From positions 1-27,688 of the forward strand of contig VJWN01000044.1 of assembly GCA_007644065.1 (NCBI GenBank): a stretch of DNA of 27,688 nucleotides. Reading direction: 5' to 3'. Below are positions 20,122 to 27,688 of this stretch, piece by piece. How positions within the stretch are numbered: position 1 is the stretch's first letter; each line of letters starts with the position of its first letter. This DNA comes from Margaritispora aquatica. Its lineage: Eukaryota > Ascomycota > Leotiomycetes > Helotiales > Discinellaceae. A program made the translations under genes and the position numbers. The notes below the pieces were generated by a model that had not been told where the DNA came from, did no database searches, and saw only the letters and a list, made by a program, of their open reading frames with translations.

Positions 20122-22707
20122 ATGTTTTCTCCAGTCCAGGTAGCCTTGCCGCAAATGACGACAAATTCTCCCACGAATACCGCGCCCTCACCAAAACAGG
20201 CAAGCCCACAAGACCGTAAGCCCTCCCAGGCCGCACCTCATGGTTTAAATGCAAGGTCCTGTGTGACATGTCGTCGGCGCAAAGTCAAGTGCGACAAGTC
20301 TTCACCGTGCTCGAACTGCACGAAGGCTGGCTCACAATGCGTTTTCCCAGCTCCTGGGCGTGCCCCTCGCAGACCAAGGACGGGTCCTAAGGTCGTCAGT
20401 GAACGAGAAGCAGAACTATTGAAGCGTTTGCGGAGACTTGAGGGTGTGGTTGAGGAGTTAAGCGGGCAGGTCGAGATCGAAGCTACCAGGCAATCTCCAA
20501 CCAGCGATAACTCGTCCACAAACAAGGATGGAGACATGGCAGATGCCCCGAACGGCAAAACAAACACTGTGCGAGTTGTTGGTATGGATGAAGGCAGTGG
20601 AAATCGACGAGATTGGTTAGCACGGGGCTTTCGAATCGGTCAAGGTCCGCCGAGATCAGCATACAGTCTGGAGGAGGTAGCTTCGAGTGTTGGACGTCTA
20701 GTGCTAGATGAGGGTAAAAGTCGATATGTTGCTTCGCCCTTTTGGGCCTCAATATCGGATGAGGTTGCAGAGATCAAGGATTTGCTGGAAGACCAGGAAT
20801 GGGACTCGGATTCGGATGTCCCTATAGGACCCTCGGAAACGACAACAGAACCAGAGCACCAGAGTTTTATAATGGGTTATAGCAGTAGTGATGTGAATCT
20901 AAAGGCCCTACATCCACTGCCGTCCCAAATTCCTTTTTACTGGCAAACATTTCTGGAGAATGTAAATCCTCTTGTCAAGCTTAGTGAGTGCATTTTCCAA
21001 AGCTCAATACACCTTGTGGCAAAGCTGATGTTCATTCAAGTTCATATTCCTACCATGAACAGAGTCATCAAGCAAGTCCAAAACAATTTAGATAGTCTAA
21101 GCAAAAGTACCGAAGCCCTCATGTTCTCCATCTATTTTGCTACAATCATCTCAATGCATGCCGAAGAAGTAAGCACGCTTTTGTATAAAACTATTAGTAC
21201 TACTGACACTTTCAAGGTTCGAGTCAATTTTGGTGTGAGCAAAGAGTCACTCATCAAACAATATCGATTTGGTGTTGAGCAAGCGCTCGCTAGAGCCAGC
21301 TTTCTTAACACTAATGAGATTGTCACTGTTCAGGCATTTGTGCTTTTCTTAGTCTGTGTCCGCAGGCATGATGACAGTAAATTTGTATGGTCGCTGACTG
21401 GTTTGGCAATTCGAATCGCTCAGTCACTGGGATTGCATCGCGATGGAACTCAATTTGGGTTAAGTCCTTTCGACACCGAAATGCGTCGTCGCCTATGGTG
21501 GCAAGTGTGTGTACTGGACACAAGAGCATCGGAGGATCACGCGTCGGATCCTTCAATCCTGGATTTCTCCTTTGACACAAAATTCCCTCTGTCTGTCAAC
21601 GATGATGATCTTGATCCTGACTCTGTGGAGCCCCCTCAGCCACAGCCAGGAGTGTCAGAAATGACATTCTGTCTGATACGATATGAAATTTGCTTGCTAA
21701 CAAGAAAGCTTACATACGTGCCCCCGGGTGCAACGCCTTGCAAGCTTGCAGGAGATATTATGACTCTCGAAGATAAAGAGACCTTGGTGAGAGACATGTC
21801 TAAACATCTTGAGATCACATATCTACAATACTGCGAGGATGCTGGTCCATTGTATTGGGTCTCGGCTACAATCGCACGTTTGATCATGGCCAAGATGTCA
21901 TTAATACTCTACCATCCTCTAACACAACCTGGAAAACCAAATAGTCTCTCTCAAGACATCAAAGACCGGTTGCTCATGGCCTCTATTGAGATAATCGAGT
22001 ACTCGCATGTTCTCGAATCTGAAGCAAGCACCAAACAATGGGGATGGTTATTTCACACCTATATTCAATGGCACGCCATTGCATTTATATTGGGTGAGCT
22101 CTGCACAAGGGGCAATTCGACAGTTGTCACCAGGGCTTGGAGGGCTTTAGATGTGGTATTTGATGATTGGGGACGAGCTGTGACACACACGAAGAGTGGC
22201 ATGCTCTGGCAGCCTATGCGCAAGCTTATGGCTAAGGCAAGACGCAAGCGCGAGGAAAATATGCAACAAGCGGCATCAACAGAACTGGGAATTGCGGACA
22301 AATATAACCGCCCTCCTCCGATCGCCTATGGCAGACCTTCACCGTGTCCAGGTAACATCGCTCGTGATCGAATTTTGTCTCAACCTTCGAATACAGCGAT
22401 AGACAATGGCATTCAGGTCATCGATTCCACGGCTATGAACATGGATGGTCAGAATATGATGGCTCCTCAAATCGTTGGAATGGGAGGCATGACACCGGAT
22501 CAGATCCAGCTGCAGATGCAGCAACAGCAACAAGCTACCCCATGGATTATGGATGACAACGCGCTGCTCGATTTAGACATGAATGCACTAGACGGGGAGG
22601 TCAACTGGAGTGGCTGGGACGATCTCGTACGTGACTTTCAGATGGAACAGGACAATCTACCTGATGCAACTCGACCAACATTCGGTGGGATTGGACAGTG
22701 GTGGTAA
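20122..22707 (+). CDS. Zn2Cys6 fungal-specific transcription factor, 842 aa after splicing
   Basis: A nuclear DNA-binding regulator. I place exons at 20122-20983 and 21041-22707. The zinc cluster has C47-x2-C50-x6-C57-x5-C63-x2-C66-x6-C73, with the basic RRRKVK between the first cysteines, then a basic linker (APRRPRTGPK) and a short coiled coil (ERE..LKRLRRLEGVVEELSGQVE) suited to dimerisation. The fungal_trans (middle homology) domain spans about 270-600, with RRRLWWQVCVLDTRASEDH at about 436-454. The C-terminus has a Gln/Met-rich run and an acidic, aromatic tail (LLDLDMNALDGEVNWSGWDDLV) that could activate transcription. The 57-bp intron lacks an in-frame stop, so an unspliced reading gives 861 residues; removing it restores VKLIHIPTMN, the usual family sequence. 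An alternative start at 20155 (MTTNSPTN) is possible. The target genes are unknown. Confidence 0.93.
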   Translation: MFSPVQVALPQMTTNSPTNTAPSPKQASPQDRKPSQAAPHGLNARSCVTCRRRKVKCDKSSPCSNCTKAGSQCVFPAPGRAPRRPRTGPKVVSEREAELLKRLRRLEGVVEELSGQVEIEATRQSPTSDNSSTNKDGDMADAPNGKTNTVRVVGMDEGSGNRRDWLARGFRIGQGPPRSAYSLEEVASSVGRLVLDEGKSRYVASPFWASISDEVAEIKDLLEDQEWDSDSDVPIGPSETTTEPEHQSFIMGYSSSDVNLKALHPLPSQIPFYWQTFLENVNPLVKLSECIFQSSIHLVAKLMFIQVHIPTMNRVIKQVQNNLDSLSKSTEALMFSIYFATIISMHAEEVSTLLYKTISTTDTFKVRVNFGVSKESLIKQYRFGVEQALARASFLNTNEIVTVQAFVLFLVCVRRHDDSKFVWSLTGLAIRIAQSLGLHRDGTQFGLSPFDTEMRRRLWWQVCVLDTRASEDHASDPSILDFSFDTKFPLSVNDDDLDPDSVEPPQPQPGVSEMTFCLIRYEICLLTRKLTYVPPGATPCKLAGDIMTLEDKETLVRDMSKHLEITYLQYCEDAGPLYWVSATIARLIMAKMSLILYHPLTQPGKPNSLSQDIKDRLLMASIEIIEYSHVLESEASTKQWGWLFHTYIQWHAIAFILGELCTRGNSTVVTRAWRALDVVFDDWGRAVTHTKSGMLWQPMRKLMAKARRKREENMQQAASTELGIADKYNRPPPIAYGRPSPCPGNIARDRILSQPSNTAIDNGIQVIDSTAMNMDGQNMMAPQIVGMGGMTPDQIQLQMQQQQQATPWIMDDNALLDLDMNALDGEVNWSGWDDLVRDFQMEQDNLPDATRPTFGGIGQWW
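20984..21040 (+). other. 57-bp in-frame intron within the Zn2Cys6 gene
   Basis: The donor A|GTGAGT at 20984, the branch-like GCTGATG and the acceptor TTCAAG| at 21040 delimit 57 bases, a multiple of three with no stop codon. Retained, it would insert 19 hydrophobic residues between NPLVK and HIPTM, which interrupts the start of the middle homology domain. Splicing is therefore the more likely state. Confidence 0.8.
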
Positions 22708-24237
22708 TTTCAGTTAGATGTGCAAATTGACGAGACGCTGAATTCAATTTGTATACTCTTCCACAAAAGAGCATCAACATTGGCTCAGGTTGAACCTGGT
22801 GCTCTCCAATATCGATAAAGCGAGCATTCTGGAAATGACAATCTCCCCTCAAATTGCACTACTTTTCCGGCTAGTGATAGTGAAGACACCTATTTGGGTA
22901 TTTTCACCATTCACTCACACAGTAGTGAACTGATACCAAGTTTTCGAAATTTTCGAAGAAACAAGCAAACCCCTTACGCGGGATTTTTGCAAAGGAGGTC
23001 ATGTCATAAAATCTTCGAAGCTAATTCAACCCAAGTAAATTACGGTTGCCTCGTTTTGTTTTTACTGTTGAAATTACAGCTCAGACTCCGGCAACACCCT
23101 GAGGAATTCTCGGTCAAGCAAGAATCTCCATTTGCTGGTAGAATACCAACTCGGACTTTAGTAGACCTCGTTGGATATCTCCAAAAGCCACATGAAGCTC
23201 CCGATATTTGGCATGTGGGCTTGCCGAGAAAGCGTCAGTGTCAGGAAATGAGGAAAGAATGTTCTTTCGTATCAGCAACACCAACCCATTCTCCGATGCT
23301 GCGCGAGTGAGTCTTGGTCGGCTCTATGTACTATAAGTGTTATCTGAGCTTGGTACTTTATTGACATCGCTGTTGCCAGCGCACGACCTTACAGCGGAGT
23401 GGTTGACAACATACCTGATAACTAATCACAGAAAAATGGTGGGCTGGCAATACATCCATATAAATATAAGGCTCTATTTCCACACGATGGTGGACTTTGT
23501 AGCTCGTTGCCGAGCGAAGCTACGGATCTTGGTTGTATTTCTCGCATCCTCAAAGAACATGAAAAGGGCATCCAGGCAGTTTCAAAGTGTCTCAGTTTCA
23601 CAAAGATCATCGTCTGCCTGCTTATAGGTACCCAACTTTCTGTATGATCTGCTGATGGACATTGCCTTGAATTAGATCTTGATGCTTGAGGCCTTGGCAA
23701 CGATAAAGAAGGAGATAGTTTGTTAACTATATGCTCGACCAATGAGATATTTATAATTCCTGAAAGCATTCTATCAGTTTTGATCGTTTGAGAGTGGCGG
23801 CTAAAATTGAGTAGATGCACATATATTCAGAGTAGCTTTCGCATCAATGGAGGGGTTGGACGAAGGTAGAGTTCTAGATTTGCATAAGACATAAGTACTC
23901 ACTTATAGCTCACTGCATTTCCCTTCCCCTATAGAAAATTCGAAAGTAAAGAGGGATATTTCAAATCGAATTAATTGCAAGTATTAATTACCATATTTTC
24001 TATAGGTTGGCATTGATGTACTGCCAAGCATCATCTATTTTCCTTACTCAGATTGGCCAATCAACGAGCTGATGTGTAATGTACCTGAGCGGTCACTGAT
24101 GGCAGAATGTCCCTCCTCCCAACTCAAAGAAATAGATTCTCCAGGTACCATGAACCTCTACAAGACATGTGCATGCAATACGTATCGCCCATGTGCACAT
24201 TCGACTTGCCTCTTTGAAGCTAGACTTCATTTCAGCT
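22708..24237. other. Intergenic interval of 1.5 kb, no convincing gene
   Basis: A 138-codon ORF at 22894-23310 (plus) and a 132-codon ORF at 23422-23820 (minus) are present, but neither has recognisable domains or a composition like neighbouring genes. Two TTCGAA palindromes occur 9 bp apart at 22943-22957. The bases just before the RTC1 start (TTCATTTCAG, ending at 24235) look like a splice acceptor, so a leader intron may end there. Confidence 0.4.
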
Positions 24238-27200
24238 ATGAATACTAAGGGAAAGATTATGCGAAAGCTGCTTGGGCAGCCAGTCGCGAACACCTTGAGC
24301 AATGATAATGGCGATGGAGGAAACATTGACTCGCCGAAGCTTCGTCCGACTGCGTCGCAGCATACAATATACTCAGCTGGAGCTTCTTTAACATGCTTGG
24401 ATCGCTCGCCGGATGGACAGCGTGCCGTGATTGCTGGGACCAAGATATTCAAGATCTTGAAAGTGGACGGATCGATAATCACAGAGGACTTCGACCTCAG
24501 AGCAGCCATTTCGTCCCATGCAGCATCACACGATCTCTCTGCAGCTACACCAGATCAACTCAATATCAGAACCGTTCAGTGGTCTCACGGCACGGCAGAT
24601 TCTACAGTAGTCACTGCTTCTGGAAATGGGAGGATTACGATATACGACATCAATCGACCAGGTGAAGGGCTGGAGATAGCCCGCATACAGGAACATGCCC
24701 GACAAGTTCACAAACTCGCGATCAATCCTTTCAGGAATACTTGGCTACTCTCTGCTAGTCAGGATGGGACAATCAAAAGTTTTGACTTGAGGACACCAAT
24801 CCAGAGTCGTGGCATGAGGTCTTCTAAGACGTACAAATGTAATGCAGAAGCTGTCCGAGATGTTAAGTGGAGTCCAACAGACGGGCTTGAGTTTGCATGC
24901 TGCACGGATTCTGGTGCAGTACTGAAGTGGGATATCAGAAATCCTTCTGCTCCTGTTCTGAAGATCGCAGCACACCCAAGCTCGTGTTCGTCTATTTCCT
25001 GGCATCCAGATGGCGTGCACCTCGTAAGTGGAGGTATTGACTTGCTCTGCTATGTTTGGGACATGTCAGCGGAAAGGAATCAGAAACCCCGATACACTGT
25101 TGCAACATCAGCACCAGTGTCGAGTGTATCATGGCGTCCTCCTTGCTGGTCCGCGACAGCCCAAGGGAGAAGAGCAGCACAATTCATGGTTTCTTATGAT
25201 GATTCAAACACAAACCGAAACCAGAATTCTTCAGTGCACCTGTGGGATTTAGCGCGACCTGCTATCCCTTTTAAAGAGATAGAGCAGTGGGACAGTGCAC
25301 CCACTGGAATTCTTTGGAATTCTCGTGATATTTTATGGAGCGTGGACAAGGCTGGACGATTCATACAAACTGACGTTGCATTTGTGCCGCCACTCATCAA
25401 TCGTCGAAGCTTATCAGAATTCGCCTTTTCTCCTTCAGGTGACGTGCTCATGTTGCTCGAGGAACGACAGCCTGAACGACGATCCCGACCATCGATAACC
25501 ACACCAGAGCCATCACCTGGATTTTCTCATGGGGGTAATGCCCTACTCAGCGTGAGTCGAAGTGACTCTGAAGATGATGTCGTTGGAAGCTTCTTGGGGC
25601 CAAGACAGCCGAAAGGATATCGAAGGCGAAATAGTGTACGCTCGGTGTACACTATTAGCACAACTCCACCAAGTCTTACTGGACTGACTGACAGTAAAGC
25701 TATGTCCCTGGATGAGGCCGTGAAAGTTACAGGGTCCTATAAAGCACAACAAATCATGGCCATTGGACATGCACCATCTACTACAGGCAGGGCAACCTAC
25801 AAGTATTTCAGTAATCGATATCTTCAACGACTTAGCAAGGACTCGCATGTTCCGTTTCCTGCGGAACCCATGAATCTTCGTATGCTTTCTATCATGGAAT
25901 GGTTTGCCAAATCATCTGAGGATGTTCAGCATTATCGGTTGGCACAAACATGGAGACTACTAGGATTTACAATACATCTGTTACTAACTCGACGTGCCGA
26001 GCACCACAGAGCCTCTAGAATGACTGCAAAAGAATCTAAGCTCCATAAAAAAGACGAAGAAGAAAATGCTATTGATTCGCAGTCCAGGCCAGTCACAGCC
26101 AAGGGACAGGAAACACCTAGGAGGTTAGCTCAAGCTATTAGTCCACTCCAAAGTCCTTTGTTCCGTTCTCCTCGCCAAGTCGCCCCAGAAGAGATCGAGA
26201 GCACATCAAATGTTGCCACACCATTAGTCCGTCCCGTCCGTGATCGTGTATCCATGGACACAAGAGAAGCAATGCACACTCCTTTAATGCCCGATGATGA
26301 TGAGTTGATATTGCCCGAACCTGTGCATATTCCGGCTCTAGCTCCAATTCCAGTCCCTGGAGCCAAGCAAACTGGCAGTGACAATGGCTCAAGTGTCGAT
26401 GGATATGATTTCTATGGTATGGAGTCATTATCTCCTTCTCTTGGGCATGCTCTAGCTCCAAGGCAACAGCCACTCCGCTTTGATTATGGTGAACACAAGA
26501 ACTCTCCAGGCTCATCACGAATGGAACTAAGGAGGCACGATTCTGGAGAGAGCTTTCAGATGTTCTCGACATCTTCGGATTCTCAAACAGGTAAGCAGAT
26601 TAGCTTTTCGGGCAGTGATGGCCAAAGTGATGGAAGAAAATACAGCCGTTCATTGCGAGATAAAGTATCGAGCTGGGAAAACAACTTCGAAGGGGATCGT
26701 AAGCATCGACCTAGTATTGATTCTGAAGCCCCCACCATGTCTGATATCTCAGAAGGACGACACACTCCAGACTCAGCATATGAAGGCAGAGGCTTCCCTA
26801 GAAACATATCTCGTGAACCATCATCCCCTCCTGCTGTGCGAGCGTCACAAGCTCCCATTGTAAAGATCAAGACTGCTACACCTGTCAAGATTCGACACCA
26901 TGATGAGCCAATGAGCCCTACATTTCTTGAGAAAACTTCAGAGGATCCCAACATCATCGAAACCGATTTTCTTCCATGGCCTAACGATCCCGATTTCGTT
27001 GTCCGTCCCATCAATCCAACTGTTCTGGTCCAACGAGTGATTGACTTCGAAACACAGACGGGTGTTTTGAATGCTGCCACCATGGTCCTTCTCCTCCGGC
27101 CATTGCTACCGAAGAAGACTATTGATGATTATCAAGCTGCGGCCATACTACTTCAATACCACTATCGGCTAGAGTCCCTTAACCTTTTCACAGAAGCAGC

Positions 27201-27688
27201 TCTTCTTCGAAATATTTGTGTGCCTATATACCCAGCCGTCTTTGCTCCATCTCAAGAACGGGTCACCACAGGTTTCTTTTGCACAGATTGTTACAAACCG
27301 TTGGAGAATGATCCTCTTATCCCTGGCTCAGTGTGGAAGTGTCCCAGATGTAGACATAATGTAGCTCCTTGTGCTATATGTTTACACCACGATCTCCGCT
27401 CTACGGTTGATTATAGTGCGCAAGGCCTCACTTCCCTATCCTCAGTTTGGTGGCTTTGTCCTGGGTGTGGCCATGGCGGTCATACATCATGTATGCAAGC
27501 GTGGCATGTTCTAGGAATAGAAGGGGAGAATGACGATGCTAATCTTGGAGGATGTTGTCCTTTGGAAGGCTGTCTACATCCTTGCTTGCCTGGAACCTGG
27601 CGAGAAAAGATGAACGAAGACCGTAAGGCTATGAAGGCGAAGGAACTGGACAATGCAATAAGAGAGAACAGAAGGGGCAATACAAGGG
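24238..27688 (+). CDS. RTC1: Rtc1/WDR24, SEA (GATOR2) complex WD40-RING subunit, C-terminal end cut by window
   Basis: A subunit of the vacuole-associated SEA complex (SEACAT/GATOR2 part), which relays amino-acid sufficiency to TORC1. From ATG 24238 the frame is open for 1150 residues to the window edge with no stop and no needed intron. An N-terminal beta-propeller of about seven WD repeats covers about 45-400 (LTCLDRSPDGQRAVIAG, TASGNGRITIYDI, LSASQDGTIKSFDLR, CCTDSGAVLKWDIR, VSGGIDLLCYVWDM, VHLWDLARP). A conserved helical block follows (NLRMLSIMEWFAKSSEDVQH), then a disordered Ser/Pro-rich middle. The conserved C-terminal region starts at LPWPNDPDFVVRPINPTVL and VLNAATMVLLLRPLLP. The zinc-binding CTDC (Cys1015, Cys1018), CPRC, CAIC and CPGCGHGGHTSC motifs form the RING-like end. 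Only a short tail should be missing. An upstream leader intron is possible. Confidence 0.95.
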   Translation, partial: MNTKGKIMRKLLGQPVANTLSNDNGDGGNIDSPKLRPTASQHTIYSAGASLTCLDRSPDGQRAVIAGTKIFKILKVDGSIITEDFDLRAAISSHAASHDLSAATPDQLNIRTVQWSHGTADSTVVTASGNGRITIYDINRPGEGLEIARIQEHARQVHKLAINPFRNTWLLSASQDGTIKSFDLRTPIQSRGMRSSKTYKCNAEAVRDVKWSPTDGLEFACCTDSGAVLKWDIRNPSAPVLKIAAHPSSCSSISWHPDGVHLVSGGIDLLCYVWDMSAERNQKPRYTVATSAPVSSVSWRPPCWSATAQGRRAAQFMVSYDDSNTNRNQNSSVHLWDLARPAIPFKEIEQWDSAPTGILWNSRDILWSVDKAGRFIQTDVAFVPPLINRRSLSEFAFSPSGDVLMLLEERQPERRSRPSITTPEPSPGFSHGGNALLSVSRSDSEDDVVGSFLGPRQPKGYRRRNSVRSVYTISTTPPSLTGLTDSKAMSLDEAVKVTGSYKAQQIMAIGHAPSTTGRATYKYFSNRYLQRLSKDSHVPFPAEPMNLRMLSIMEWFAKSSEDVQHYRLAQTWRLLGFTIHLLLTRRAEHHRASRMTAKESKLHKKDEEENAIDSQSRPVTAKGQETPRRLAQAISPLQSPLFRSPRQVAPEEIESTSNVATPLVRPVRDRVSMDTREAMHTPLMPDDDELILPEPVHIPALAPIPVPGAKQTGSDNGSSVDGYDFYGMESLSPSLGHALAPRQQPLRFDYGEHKNSPGSSRMELRRHDSGESFQMFSTSSDSQTGKQISFSGSDGQSDGRKYSRSLRDKVSSWENNFEGDRKHRPSIDSEAPTMSDISEGRHTPDSAYEGRGFPRNISREPSSPPAVRASQAPIVKIKTATPVKIRHHDEPMSPTFLEKTSEDPNIIETDFLPWPNDPDFVVRPINPTVLVQRVIDFETQTGVLNAATMVLLLRPLLPKKTIDDYQAAAILLQYHYRLESLNLFTEAALLRNICVPIYPAVFAPSQERVTTGFFCTDCYKPLENDPLIPGSVWKCPRCRHNVAPCAICLHHDLRSTVDYSAQGLTSLSSVWWLCPGCGHGGHTSCMQAWHVLGIEGENDDANLGGCCPLEGCLHPCLPGTWREKMNEDRKAMKAKELDNAIRENRRGNTR

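Noticed and set aside
12743..22707. A secondary-metabolite cluster, from the MFS transporter and the Zn2Cys6 factor
   Set aside because: No polyketide, peptide or terpene synthase or tailoring enzyme is present; a conserved ER mannosidase lies between the two genes.
22941..22960. Heat-shock element formed by TTCGAA units
   Set aside because: The spacing between GAA and TTC blocks does not match the alternating 5-base units of a heat-shock element.
24093..24509. Minus-strand 138-codon ORF over the RTC1 start
   Set aside because: It is antisense to the RTC1 leader and first WD repeat, with no domain of its own.

Overview
The window comes from the nuclear genome of a filamentous ascomycete (Pezizomycotina). 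Introns are very short (45-57 bp) with GTAAGT/GTCAGT/GTGAGT-type donors and CTGAC/CTAAC-like branch points. It carries a fungal STAND/NLR-type receptor, a Zn2Cys6 regulator, a DHA2-type transporter and fungal forms of lipin, an EDEM-like mannosidase and the SEA-complex subunit Rtc1. A member of the Leotiomycetes would fit, but the sequence does not prove it. I found no rRNA, tRNA, CRISPR array or intact transposon.

Layout, left to right. (1) 1-3211, minus: the 5' three quarters or so of a Goodbye-NACHT STAND receptor, rebuilt here as seven exons and running off the left edge. (2) About 3478-3860: an extremely AT-rich block in which CpA/TpG is scarce and CpG is kept, as expected of DNA changed by RIP (repeat-induced point mutation). 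(3) 3949-7350, minus: a large membrane-anchored FN3/coiled-coil protein of unknown role. (4) 7351-9737: a long non-coding interval shared by two divergent genes, holding two perfect inverted repeats and a 5'-UTR intron. (5) 9738-12117, plus: lipin/PAH1 phosphatidate phosphatase. (6) 12743-14332, plus: a 14-TM MFS transporter. (7) 15658-18991, plus: an ER GH47 mannosidase of the EDEM class with a C-terminal PA domain. (8) 20122-22707, plus: a Zn2Cys6 transcription factor with a 57-bp intron that is itself open in frame. (9) 24238 to the right edge, plus: RTC1 (WDR24), a subunit of the SEA/GATOR2 complex, complete except for its last residues.

The plus-strand genes are spaced 0.6-1.5 kb apart with their own promoters and form no operon. 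Several belong to membrane and nutrient biology (lipin for diacylglycerol and nuclear/ER membrane, the EDEM-like enzyme for ER glycoprotein disposal, RTC1 for TORC1 amino-acid signalling), but that is housekeeping coincidence rather than a visible cluster. No biosynthetic backbone gene accompanies the transporter and the regulator. The accessory part is the left 4 kb: an NLR-type gene separated from conserved genes by a RIP-like block. No wholly new system can be claimed. The best leads are the NLR locus, the unassigned FN3 protein, the cryptic in-frame intron and the inverted repeats in the shared promoter interval.
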